Below, in pieces: positions 42,030 to 50,633 of a stretch of DNA of 54,074 bases. The DNA comes from FACHB-1406 sp034189065. GTDB lineage: Bacteria > Cyanobacteriota > Cyanobacteriia > Cyanobacteriales > Spirulinaceae. The notes under the pieces are model-generated. The model saw only the letters and a list, made by a program, of their open reading frames with translations. It did not search any database and was not told the DNA's origin. Both the position numbers and the translations under genes were made by a program. Numbering within the stretch: position 1 is the first letter of the stretch; every line of letters starts with the position of its first letter. The stretch is from assembly GCA_034189065.1 (NCBI GenBank), contig JAXHVQ010000023.1, forward strand, positions 1 through 54,074. Direction: 5' to 3'.

Positions 42030-42085
42030 TATTTGTAGGGTGTGTTAGCGCAGCGTAACACACCTTTGTCGCTGCATAAGTCCGA
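42030..42085. repeat. Partial copy of the AGGACTTACGCA element
   Basis: TTGTAGGGTGTGTTAGCGCA, the hairpin arm TAACACAC and CTGCATAAGTCC repeat the right half of 41645-41782. The surrounding spacer (41783-42192) is otherwise AT-rich with no gene. Confidence 0.7.
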
Positions 42086-42100
42086 TAAAAGCTATCAAAA

Positions 42101-42117
42101 ACTATCAAAAGCTATCA
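42101..42117 (+). repeat. 17-bp repeat ACTATCAAAAGCTATCA, left of the haemagglutinin gene
   Basis: The exact complement lies at 46811-46827, downstream of the haemagglutinin gene, so the gene is flanked by inverted copies. Similar degenerate units (GATAAAAGCTATCAAAA) precede it at 42083. Confidence 0.75.
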
Positions 42118-42192
42118 TTATTCAGTTAACGGGATTTCTGAGTTCCCTTGCGCTGTAAAATCAGGGAAATGAAATAGTTCGGGTCTAAAGTT

Positions 42193-45100
42193 ATGAATAT
42201 CTCCCGTCCGCATCTACCCTACGAAGCGACTTCCCTTCCCCTGACACTTTCCCTAATCTTAAGCTTAACGCTACCCCCGACAAACAGCGTTCGCGCCCAA
42301 ATTATTCCCGATACCACCCTGGGAAGCGAAAATTCCATTGTTACCCCCATTACCTCCCAACTCGAACAAATCGATGGCGGTGCTATACGCGGTTCCAATT
42401 TGTTTCATAGCTTTGTTGAATTCGGCATCAATGAGGGGAGAAGTGCCTATTTTGCAAATCCTACAGGCATTGCCAATATCTTCAGTCGCGTTACGGGAAA
42501 TAATCCGTCTCATTTATATGGAACATTGGGCGTTTTAGGGGAGGCGAATTTATTTTTTCTCAATCCCAACGGTATTGTTTTCGGGCCTAATGCTAGTTTA
42601 GATTTACGCGGTTCCTTTGTCGCCAGTACCGCCCACAATTTGATTTTCCCCAATGGCGAAGAGTTTAGCGCAGTGAACCCCAATGGTGCGCCGTTGTTAA
42701 CCATTGATGTTCCGGTGACTCTCAGCGTTCAGTTTGAAAGCGATCGCGCCGGTTCTATTGTCAATGGGGGCAATTTGGCGGTGGATACGGGGGAAACGTT
42801 GAGTTTGGTTGGGGGGACGGTTGTCAATACCGGACAGTTGGTTGCGCCATCGGGAGAAGTGGCAGTGTTGGCGGTTCCGGGGATGTCGGAGGTGGAGTTT
42901 GGGGGAACGGGTAGAGGCGAGGTTTCCTCGTCCGTATTGGGTTTGTCGGAACGTAGGGGCGGGGTTTCCCCGCCCGTAGCAGATGCGCCAACGTTATCAG
43001 AATTGGTAGAAGGTTCGGGAGAAGATTTGGGGTTGACGGTGACGGGAGAAGGGGTGGAATTGGGAGAGGTGACGATCGAAGGTAGGGGCGGGGTTTCTTC
43101 GTTGGGACTCGCGATCGCTTCGGGTACCATTGATGTATCGGGAGAGGATGGGGGAAAGGTACAAATTTTAGGCGATCGCGTGGGGTTAATTAGCGCCAAT
43201 ATTGACGCTTCGGGTGGGGGAGAAGTGTTGGTTGGGGGAGACTATCAAGGGAAAGATTCGGTTCTCAATGCGTCGCGGACGTTTGTGAGTGAAGATTCGA
43301 TAATTAATGCGGATGGTGAGGGAGAACAAGATGGCGGACGAGTCATTATTTGGGCGGATGGAACGACTGGATTTTATGGAAATATTAGTGCAATTGGGGG
43401 AAGTGAAGGGGGAAATGGAGGATTTGTAGAGGTTTCGGGGAAGGAAAGTTTAGTCTTTCGGGGTGAAGTTGATACCAGCGCGGTTAATGGCGAATTTGGG
43501 ACGTTGTTACTCGATCCGACAGATATTGAAATTAAAGATGGTAATGCTGATGGGAACGACAACGGATCGCTGACCAACGCATTTGGCAATAATACGGCGG
43601 GTAATAACGGTCAAGTTGTTGCTAGCGATTCTGTTCCCACAATAATTTACGAATCCGAACTTGAAGGACTGCCCGCAACAACTAATGTCATTATACAAGC
43701 GAGCAACAATATTACGATTGAAGACCTAAGCGACAACCAGTTAAGTTTTCCAGGCGCTCCAGGAGGAGGAACAATTAAGTTTAACGCAGGTGGCGATTTT
43801 AGGATGGAGATAAGTGATGATATTATCACTCGCGGACGGGATTTGAGTATTTCGGGAGCCAATGTTTTTGTCGGCGAGATCGATACTTTTGGGCTGAGCA
43901 ATTCAGGAAACATCGAAATCAACAGTACCAATGGTTCGATTATTGCTAACGATCTTACAGCATCAGGTTTAGGAGATGGTGGCAATATTGTGTTAAGTAG
44001 CACCAATGGTTCAATTCAGGTTGATAACATTAATGCTATTGGTATATTTGGCAATGGAGGAAATGTTGCATTAAACAGTATTAACGGAGGCATTGAAACA
44101 ACAGATATTAATACTCTGAGTCCCTCAAAAATGGGAGGAAATGTGACTTTGAGCGCTGATAGAGATATCGCGATCGCGGGAATTGTCAACTCGGCGGGCG
44201 CACAAGGAAGCGGTACAATTGCAATGGAAAGTCGCAATGGCGCGATCGATACAACAGTCGGAACTTTAAATACAGGTTCTTCATTTTTTGCGAATCCTAC
44301 TGTCCAAGGGATGCAAGGCGATATTCTGCTTGATGCTGCGGGGACAGTAGCAGTCGGTTTAGTGAATTCATCCAGCACTATCGGAGATGGAGGAAATATT
44401 TTTCTGAGGAGTCGGAGAGATGAAGTTCGCGCAACGGGAAGTTTAATTAGCTCGGGATCGAGTGTGGGAATGGCGGGGAATATTACCTTTGAAGGGAACG
44501 GAAATGTGGCGATCGCGGGAAGTCTCAATACTGCGGGTTTACGAAAAAGCGGCGATATTGCAGTCGAAAGTAATAACGGCGCGATCGCCATAGAACCCAG
44601 TAGTATTATTAACACAGGTTCCTTAAATTCTCCTCTCCCCAATGCGACAGAAAACGGGGGCAACATTCGCTTACAAGCGAACGATAATATTGAAGCAGAA
44701 AGTGCTATTTTTAACACAGTAGGGAACGCAACATCGGGTAACATTGAGTTAGACAGCAGAAACGGCGAAATCGAGCTTCAGGCAACCGTACTCAATACCG
44801 GCAAAGCCTCCAGCGTACTGCGTAACAGAAGCCTTGCATTAGGTAATGTGAGAATCCGCAATTTTCTGAGCCAAATTGGTAGCAATCCTTCTTTATTACC
44901 TGTCGTTGAAGGAAGTGGGGGAAATGTTGAACTTTCCGCTCGAAGCGATATCGATCTCCAACAAAGTTTCATTAATACTTCGGGTGGTAGTATGGGGTCA
45001 GCCGGTGGGGTAACATTTGACAGCAACAGCGCGATCGCTCTGGAGGAAAGCTTTATCGGCAATACTTTCGATCGAGGAACAGGACAAGATTTTAACTTCA

Positions 45101-46701
45101 ACAGCCAATCATTTTTCCTCAACCGCAGCGCCATCTCAACTCGGACATTTGGAAATGCAGAGGCAGGAGATATCAACATCAATGCAACTAATTTTGTAGA
45201 ATTAAGAAATAATAGTTTCCTCGGCACTCGAAACCGGGGCAGCAACCCGAACGGCGATATTACCATCAACACGAAGCGTGTAACTGTGGGCGAGGGTTCG
45301 GTAATTTCAACGTCTACCGATAGCGGATTTCTCGGCGGCAATAGTGGTAGATTAAGGATCGAGGCTACAGATTTAGTCGAAGTTTTTGGGAGTTCTGGCG
45401 GTACAATTCCCAGTAGTTTAGTCAGTACGAGTATAGGCGCGGCAGATGCAGGAACGGTAGACATTACAACCGATCGCTTAATCCTACGCGATGGCGGTCT
45501 CATTTCCACAGCAACGGCAGATCGCGGTCAAGGTGGAGATGTTAACATTAACGCTAACTCCCTCCTCATCAGCGGCACCTCAGATAACCAACTGATTACC
45601 AGTAGTATCAGCGTCGATACATCGGGTGCGGGCAATGCAGGAAACTTGATGCTGAATACAAAACAACTCACAATTGAAAATGGAGGAATCATTTCCGCTT
45701 CGGTCTTCCAACTGGAAAATAACCCCTCTTTTGGGGGTCGAGGAGGTAATATTGAGATTAATGCTTTAGATGTTTTACTGCAAGGAACATCGCGAGATGG
45801 TCAAAATTTTAGTTCTATCTCTGCTCGTTCGTTCTCATCCGAACCGGCGGGCAGTATCACTTTAAATATCGCTGGAGATTTAAGAATTGAGGATAAGGCA
45901 AGAATTAGCGTCAACAGCGATCCGCTAGCAGTTGATGCGGAAAACTTCTTAACAAAAGCCGATATTTTAGTGGAAGCATTAGTACAACTCGACATATTCT
46001 CTCCCGATCCGCGTCCTTTCATTCCGGGTTCTGGCGGCAATGCAGGCAATATTAACATCTCTGCGCGCAATATTTTCCTCAGCAACCAAGGACAAATCAC
46101 CGCCGAAACCTCTTCCGGGGAAGGGGGAAATATTAATCTCAACGCCAGACATTTTGTGTTAATGCGCGACAACAGTTTAATTTCCACCACCGCAGGCACG
46201 GCCCAAGCGGGAGGAAATGGCGGTAATATTGGCATTTCTGCTCTCTTCGTCCTGGGCATTCCGAGGGAAAATAGCGATATTTCTGCCAACGCCTTTACGG
46301 GAAATGGCGGCCGCGTGACCATAGATGCAACGTCCATTTTAGGGTTAACCTTCCGTCCCCAACTCACTCCGTTCAGCGATATTACGGCAAGTTCGAGGTT
46401 TGGCGCGCCGGGAGTGGTCATTTTGAATACCTTGGGAATCGATCCCAGTCGCGGTTTACAGCAGTTGACCGACAACCCTCTAGATGCGGAAATTGCGGAG
46501 GGCTGCGGGACAGTCGGTCGGGGAGAGAATGTGGAATTTGTGGATATTGGTCGCGGAGGCACGCCAGCACTTTCAGAAAATCTGTTACGTGCCAGTGCAA
46601 TTACCACTGACTGGATCGAGCTTCCGGGAATGGAAGAGAGTGCGGAACCTCAAAATATTGCCTGGGCTCGGGGGTCGTTGCAGTTGAGTTGTGGCAGTTA
46701 G
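42193..46701 (+). CDS. Filamentous haemagglutinin (TpsA-like) exoprotein
   Basis: A 1502-residue exoprotein. A signal peptide (hydrophobic LPLTLSLILSLTLPP, ending near VRA) is followed by the two-partner-secretion domain: IDGGAIRGSNLFHSFVEFGI, NPSHLYGTLGVLGEANLFFL and NPNGIVFGPNASLDLRGSFVAST. The remainder is a long Gly/Asn-rich beta-helix with repeated GNIELxSxNGxI-type rungs. The C-terminal LSENLLRASAITTDWIELPG and final Cys are common in the cyanobacterial subfamily. Residues about 238-265 and 297-306 are encoded by inserted palindromic repeats. A TpsB transporter gene is not within the window. It probably acts at the cell surface. Confidence 0.93.
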   Translation: MNISRPHLPYEATSLPLTLSLILSLTLPPTNSVRAQIIPDTTLGSENSIVTPITSQLEQIDGGAIRGSNLFHSFVEFGINEGRSAYFANPTGIANIFSRVTGNNPSHLYGTLGVLGEANLFFLNPNGIVFGPNASLDLRGSFVASTAHNLIFPNGEEFSAVNPNGAPLLTIDVPVTLSVQFESDRAGSIVNGGNLAVDTGETLSLVGGTVVNTGQLVAPSGEVAVLAVPGMSEVEFGGTGRGEVSSSVLGLSERRGGVSPPVADAPTLSELVEGSGEDLGLTVTGEGVELGEVTIEGRGGVSSLGLAIASGTIDVSGEDGGKVQILGDRVGLISANIDASGGGEVLVGGDYQGKDSVLNASRTFVSEDSIINADGEGEQDGGRVIIWADGTTGFYGNISAIGGSEGGNGGFVEVSGKESLVFRGEVDTSAVNGEFGTLLLDPTDIEIKDGNADGNDNGSLTNAFGNNTAGNNGQVVASDSVPTIIYESELEGLPATTNVIIQASNNITIEDLSDNQLSFPGAPGGGTIKFNAGGDFRMEISDDIITRGRDLSISGANVFVGEIDTFGLSNSGNIEINSTNGSIIANDLTASGLGDGGNIVLSSTNGSIQVDNINAIGIFGNGGNVALNSINGGIETTDINTLSPSKMGGNVTLSADRDIAIAGIVNSAGAQGSGTIAMESRNGAIDTTVGTLNTGSSFFANPTVQGMQGDILLDAAGTVAVGLVNSSSTIGDGGNIFLRSRRDEVRATGSLISSGSSVGMAGNITFEGNGNVAIAGSLNTAGLRKSGDIAVESNNGAIAIEPSSIINTGSLNSPLPNATENGGNIRLQANDNIEAESAIFNTVGNATSGNIELDSRNGEIELQATVLNTGKASSVLRNRSLALGNVRIRNFLSQIGSNPSLLPVVEGSGGNVELSARSDIDLQQSFINTSGGSMGSAGGVTFDSNSAIALEESFIGNTFDRGTGQDFNFNSQSFFLNRSAISTRTFGNAEAGDININATNFVELRNNSFLGTRNRGSNPNGDITINTKRVTVGEGSVISTSTDSGFLGGNSGRLRIEATDLVEVFGSSGGTIPSSLVSTSIGAADAGTVDITTDRLILRDGGLISTATADRGQGGDVNINANSLLISGTSDNQLITSSISVDTSGAGNAGNLMLNTKQLTIENGGIISASVFQLENNPSFGGRGGNIEINALDVLLQGTSRDGQNFSSISARSFSSEPAGSITLNIAGDLRIEDKARISVNSDPLAVDAENFLTKADILVEALVQLDIFSPDPRPFIPGSGGNAGNINISARNIFLSNQGQITAETSSGEGGNINLNARHFVLMRDNSLISTTAGTAQAGGNGGNIGISALFVLGIPRENSDISANAFTGNGGRVTIDATSILGLTFRPQLTPFSDITASSRFGAPGVVILNTLGIDPSRGLQQLTDNPLDAEIAEGCGTVGRGENVEFVDIGRGGTPALSENLLRASAITTDWIELPGMEESAEPQNIAWARGSLQLSCGS
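42905..43110 (+). repeat. In-frame GTAGGGGCGGGGTTTCC palindromes in the haemagglutinin gene
   Basis: Three copies start near 42910, 42953 and 43081. The middle one contains GGGCGGGG-TTT-CCCCGCCC (42957-42975), a perfect hairpin. They translate as RGEVSSSV, RRGGVSPPVA and RGGVSSLG without breaking the frame. Confidence 0.75.
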
Positions 46702-46758
46702 TCACCCTGCCTGGGATTCAAACCCTAGAAAGAAGAGCCTTGAAATCAATTTCAGGTT

Positions 46759-46786
46759 GTAGGGACGTTCAATTGAATGTCCCTAT
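46759..46786. repeat. GTAGGGACGTT palindrome, third copy
   Basis: GTAGGGACGTTCAA pairs with TTGAATGTCCCTAT, with two changes from the perfect copy at 7205-7232. It sits between the haemagglutinin and PEP-CTERM genes. Confidence 0.8.
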
Positions 46787-46810
46787 CGCAGTAGAGTTGT
46801 GACAGTAGAT

Positions 46811-46827
46811 TGATAGCTTTTGATAGT
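46811..46827 (-). repeat. 17-bp inverted copy, right of the haemagglutinin gene
   Basis: TGATAGCTTTTGATAGT is the exact complement of 42101-42117. The two copies bracket 4.7 kb that includes the whole haemagglutinin gene. Confidence 0.75.
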
Positions 46828-46965
46828 TATAGCGGAAAAGCTTGCTCCGCCTGGTTTTCAAACCTGATAGTTTCGCTGAAGTATTTAAGGCTATTGTGAG
46901 AATTGTGGAACGCGATCGCGCGCCCTCCTCATTCAACCTCTCTACTTCATTCATTCTCCAAAATC

Positions 46966-48297
46966 ATGGATTTATCTCACAATAACTTCTTGACTCAATG
47001 CAGTTTTTATGCTGCCGCAATCGGACTCAGTTTGGGCCTTGTTTCCCCAACCTTCGCCGCCGATCGCATTACCTTACAGATCAAAGAAAGACAGTTAGTT
47101 GTCACCATCGACCAACTGACGAACTATGCAAATACCGGCAACTTATCCGCTGTGCCAGAAATCGAAGAAATCTATCCGTTTTTAACACCTGACAAGCAAG
47201 AAGCAGTAGACAAATTCCCCGCACAGTTGAAAGACTCTATCAATATTCGACCCAACGAACCGCTCAGTCCCGACGAACAGGACTTTCTCAATTTTCTAGT
47301 CCCATCCGGCAATCCGCAGGAACAGCAACAAGCATTGGAATTAATAGCGGAAAAAGGAAACGATCGAACTGTATTGGACTTTTTGAAGGCGCTTCCTGTA
47401 GAAACTTTAACTACAGACAACTTTCTTCCCGTGCTGACTGCCTACGTACCCGATACAAAACCTCCTAAACAGCAGCCCGATTCTAAAGAAAAATCGGCGA
47501 TTAATGTGTTGTGGTACGGCCAAAATTTAACGTATAATCAAAGTATTTCAAATTTAGCTTCAGCCGCCAGCAGCTACGATCCCTGGGGAGATGGCTCGCT
47601 AGATTGGAATTTAACATTTTGGAATCCTGGCGAGCCCGCGCCAGATTTTTCTCAGTACGATACTTTAGTTATTGGTAGTGCATTTCCCGAACTCTACGGA
47701 TTTGACGCTTCGCGACTTTTAAGCAGTAAAGAGACCATCGAAGAGGCTCGTGGAAGTCGAACATTTATCAGCGGTCAAGATGCAGATTTACATTATATTC
47801 TAACTCATGGTTCTGTTCCCAACGGTCCGTTTGGTTTTCTGATTAATGCGGTTAACTGGGCAGGAAGCGGTACGGATTTAGGAATTGTTTCGCTTCCTGA
47901 TGGACGTTTAAGTCAAGGACGGATTCAAGGTACTTTATGGTGGCTGCACGAAGATTCTTTTTTGAAAAATGAATTAGAAGGAGATATTTCCTACTTTACA
48001 GAAAATTGGATCGAGCTTCCCACAGCAACATCTGGCTTTCCCGTAAATGAGGGTTTGACATCAGCAGGCTTGAGTAATTGGGCGCAGTCTTCCCACGTTG
48101 GTTTGAGTAAGAACATTCCTGGTTATTTATCAATTAACAATTCGGGAAACTATTTTGACTGGTCTGTAACAATGGTCACTGCTAGTGAAGCAGGTGGCGC
48201 TACGAAAGGAAGTCAAGAAGTTCCCGAACCCGCTTCTGTATTAGGGTTATTGGCTTTCGGCTCTTTGGGTACATTTTCTCTACTTAAACGCAAATAA
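46966..48297 (+). CDS. PEP-CTERM exported protein with DUF1400-like N-terminus
   Basis: A 443-residue exported protein. The signal peptide ends near SPTFAADR. Residues 25-150 (DRITLQIKERQLVVTIDQLT, then NYANTGNLSAVPEI) resemble the DUF1400 segment that precedes some cyanobacterial alpha/beta hydrolases, but no hydrolase follows. Instead, residues about 175-410 are a domain with NVLWYGQNLTYNQSISNLAS, a TFISGQDADLHYILTHG motif and a late GLTSAGLSNWAQSSHVG, known to me from other PEP-CTERM proteins. The C-terminus has the sorting signal VPEPASVLGLLAFGSLGTFSLLKRK, cut by an exosortase. The ATG at 46966 is chosen since it begins the signal peptide. Confidence 0.85.
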   Translation: MDLSHNNFLTQCSFYAAAIGLSLGLVSPTFAADRITLQIKERQLVVTIDQLTNYANTGNLSAVPEIEEIYPFLTPDKQEAVDKFPAQLKDSINIRPNEPLSPDEQDFLNFLVPSGNPQEQQQALELIAEKGNDRTVLDFLKALPVETLTTDNFLPVLTAYVPDTKPPKQQPDSKEKSAINVLWYGQNLTYNQSISNLASAASSYDPWGDGSLDWNLTFWNPGEPAPDFSQYDTLVIGSAFPELYGFDASRLLSSKETIEEARGSRTFISGQDADLHYILTHGSVPNGPFGFLINAVNWAGSGTDLGIVSLPDGRLSQGRIQGTLWWLHEDSFLKNELEGDISYFTENWIELPTATSGFPVNEGLTSAGLSNWAQSSHVGLSKNIPGYLSINNSGNYFDWSVTMVTASEAGGATKGSQEVPEPASVLGLLAFGSLGTFSLLKRK

Positions 48298-48720
48298 TGG
48301 AAGCGTTGGGAAATGCGATAGAAGTACGTCATTTTTAGCCCTTTCCCAACTTTAGACTACTTCGTAATTGCGCTGAGTAAGTGGTTCACAATGAACAATG
48401 AATAATTACCTCTCCTTAAAAGAAGAAAATTAAAATCAAGGGAAATCTACGATCGATACGGACAACTCACGGTCTTGAGATCTCCTCAAGACCCATGTCC
48501 TTGTCTTCGCAAACAAAGAGGTTTTATACCAGTTTTTAAAAGTGATGACACAGATGGGCAGCTCAAACTCTTATCCTGTGTTGGGCGAGTACGTCAGTAC
48601 TTTTGATTTTTGGTATTAGACCCAATCGCCCCGTTAGTAGAGGCGGGGTTATGCTCCTAGTTAGGTCATTCAACCGGATGTTATATCAAACTTAGGTTGA
48701 AAAGTACCATGTCCTAGAAC
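48298..48720. other. 423-bp spacer with hairpins and repeats
   Basis: No gene is seen. GGTCTTGAG (48471) and CTCAAGACC (48485) form a 9-bp hairpin with a 5-base loop but no T-run. A second imperfect hairpin CCCCG/CGGGG lies near 48630-48648. The dispersed string GGTCATTCAACCGGAT is at 48663. A terminator for the PEP-CTERM gene is not obvious. Confidence 0.5.
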
Positions 48721-49680
48721 TCAAAAATCCAACCTTACAAACCGATCGCTTGCTTCAATTAACGCACTACGAATGCCCGGTTCGCTCATCGAATGCCCCG
48801 CGTCGGGGACGAGTATCCATTCTGCTTCCGGCCAAACTTGATGTAATTCCCAAGCGGTTATCGGCGGACACACAACATCGTAGCGACCCTGAACGATGAC
48901 GCACGGAATATGGCGAATACGCTCCACATTCTCTAACAGTTGATTTTCAGTTTCTAAAAAGCCGCCATTGACAAAATAATGGCATTCAATGCGCGCAAAA
49001 GCATCGGCAAATTCACTTTTTGCGAACCGAGTTTTCAAATCTTCAGAAGGAATTAACTTACTGGTACTACCTTCCCAAATCGACCAAGCTTTAGCCGCTT
49101 CTTGTCGAATATTTGAGTCGTTGCTCGTGAGGCGCTTATAATACGCTTGAAGTAAGTCATGGCGTTCGTCAGGAGGAATAGGTTTGAGATACTCTTCCCA
49201 GGCATCGGGGAATAAATAACTGGCTCCTTCTTGATAAAACCAGCGCAATTCTTGAGGACGCAAGAGAAAGATTCCTCGTAAAATCAAGCCCACACAGCGA
49301 TCGGGATGGGTTTGACTATAAGTGAGAGAGAGGGTACTTCCCCAACTCCCGCCAAATACAATCCATTGTTCTATTTCTAAGCGCTCTCGTAACTGTTCGA
49401 TATCCCTGACAAGATGCCAAGTTGTATTTTCTTGAAGTTCGGCATGAGGCTTGCTGCGACCGCATCCTCTTTGATCGAAAAGAATAATTCGCCACTGTTG
49501 CGGATCGAAATATTGTCGATAGCTAGGTTCGATGCCGCCACCGGGTCCGCCGTGTAAGAAAATGACGGGTTTTCCTTGAGGATTGCCCGCTTCTTCGTAA
49601 TAAATGGTGTGGAGGTCTGAAACTTTGAGAAAGTCTTGATGATAGGGTTGGATAGGAGGATAAAGTTCTTTATTGGTCAT
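48721..49680 (-). CDS. pip: Prolyl aminopeptidase
   Basis: A 319-residue alpha/beta hydrolase of peptidase family S33 that releases N-terminal proline. The oxyanion segment is HGGPGGGIEPSYRQYFDP, followed by FDQRGCGRSKPHA. The nucleophile Ser is in GGSWGSTLSL, the acid is Asp in QGRYDVVCP and the base is His in DAGHSM, all in order. No signal peptide is present, so it is cytosolic. The length is normal. It stands alone, with CATTATT repeats beyond its start. The assignment is secure. Confidence 0.95.
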   Translation of the reverse strand: MTNKELYPPIQPYHQDFLKVSDLHTIYYEEAGNPQGKPVIFLHGGPGGGIEPSYRQYFDPQQWRIILFDQRGCGRSKPHAELQENTTWHLVRDIEQLRERLEIEQWIVFGGSWGSTLSLTYSQTHPDRCVGLILRGIFLLRPQELRWFYQEGASYLFPDAWEEYLKPIPPDERHDLLQAYYKRLTSNDSNIRQEAAKAWSIWEGSTSKLIPSEDLKTRFAKSEFADAFARIECHYFVNGGFLETENQLLENVERIRHIPCVIVQGRYDVVCPPITAWELHQVWPEAEWILVPDAGHSMSEPGIRSALIEASDRFVRLDF

Positions 49681-49747
49681 GAGTGATGGGTGATGAGTCT
49701 CTTTTTATTTTTCCTCGATCTAAATCCTCTTCTTTTAAGGAGAGATA

Positions 49748-49778
49748 ATTATTCATTATTCATTATTCATTATTCATT
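49748..49778. repeat. (CATTATT)n heptamer array
   Basis: Four copies of CATTATT lie between the pip and Uma2 genes. The same unit occurs at 35038-35062 and, as its complement, at 52514-52543. In both of those places the array forms the stop codon of the neighbouring gene. Confidence 0.9.
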
Positions 49779-49782
49779 AAAC

Positions 49783-50454
49783 CTAATACTGCTGAGGGTC
49801 AATTCCCAATGCAATCAATTTTGCGTTAAGTTCTGCCAGTTGTTTCTGTTGCCGGTCGAGACGTTCTCGTTGGCGTTGTAGGAGTTCTTCGGGGAGGGGA
49901 TGGCGATCGCCTTTTTCATCGTACCAGTACAGCCAATCTCGCTGCCAGGACTGAAAAACGCCGCGATCGCAACCCATACCCAAACCGATTTCAGGCAACC
50001 AAACGAAGGACTTATCCCCCTGGCGCGTGCGGGGGATATTACGAGGGGTTTGGCGGACGTATTTACCCTCAACGAGGCGATAGACTTCTAGGGAATCGCT
50101 GTCGTTGCCTCGAGAGCATTCGGGATCGAAGAGAACGTAGTACAGTACGCCAAGTTTTTCGTACTGTTGCTGTTGTCCCTTGTGTTTGTCTAAATCTTGG
50201 GGAGACACAACGTCGAGAACCAGTTGCGGTACGATATTATTTTCAGCAGCGATCGCGTAGTTGAGTCGTTCGCCTGTCGTCTTGAGCCGTTCCACTCCAA
50301 TACTCAGAAACGCATCCGGCACAAGGGGGGTTTGTTCGACGCGATCGGGATCGTTTCGGTAAATTCCGATCCCGATTCCAAAAAACCAGTCCTTTCGGTC
50401 AGACCAAAGGATTGTCAAAACGGCATTGAGAAGGATAGGAATTAAACTATTCAA
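49783..50454 (-). CDS. Uma2 family protein, probably N-terminally altered
   Basis: A 223-residue Uma2 (DUF820) protein with the usual core: WFFGIGIGIYRND, LVPDAFLSIGVERL, PQLVLDVVSPQD and KLGVLYYVLFDPE, then a Trp-rich tail and a short coiled coil (LQRQRERLDRQQKQLAELNA). The only start in frame is TTG at 50454, and the usual N-terminal 20-30 residues are missing. Upstream, in another frame, LPSSTDNS and AIELH precede the same boundary, and homologues have similar text (LPSS..., then ELxNLIPxLL). A one- or two-base frameshift near 50452 would join them, so the gene may be damaged. The enzymatic role of the family is unproven. Confidence 0.75.
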   Translation of the reverse strand: MNSLIPILLNAVLTILWSDRKDWFFGIGIGIYRNDPDRVEQTPLVPDAFLSIGVERLKTTGERLNYAIAAENNIVPQLVLDVVSPQDLDKHKGQQQQYEKLGVLYYVLFDPECSRGNDSDSLEVYRLVEGKYVRQTPRNIPRTRQGDKSFVWLPEIGLGMGCDRGVFQSWQRDWLYWYDEKGDRHPLPEELLQRQRERLDRQQKQLAELNAKLIALGIDPQQY

Positions 50455-50633
50455 TGGAGTTCGATCGCTCTTAAATTGACGGCTAAAAGGGAATTGTCAG
50501 TAGAACTAGGCAGCAGGTAATCTGACACGAGGTTTGCGCGCGGAAGGCGAAAAGTCGGGGTTGACGAGGGGGAGATTTTTCGACAAGCAGAGATTCTTGC
50601 TAAAGTGAAGCCAATGCTATTTCCCGCTCTGCT

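Noticed and set aside
43374..46607. Long minus-strand open frames opposite the haemagglutinin gene
   Set aside because: They are low-complexity Pro/Leu/Ser shadows of the Gly/Asn-rich plus-strand gene, with no family features.
48471..48493. Rho-independent terminator for the PEP-CTERM gene
   Set aside because: The 9-bp hairpin is perfect, but it lacks a T-run and lies about 175 bases past the stop codon.
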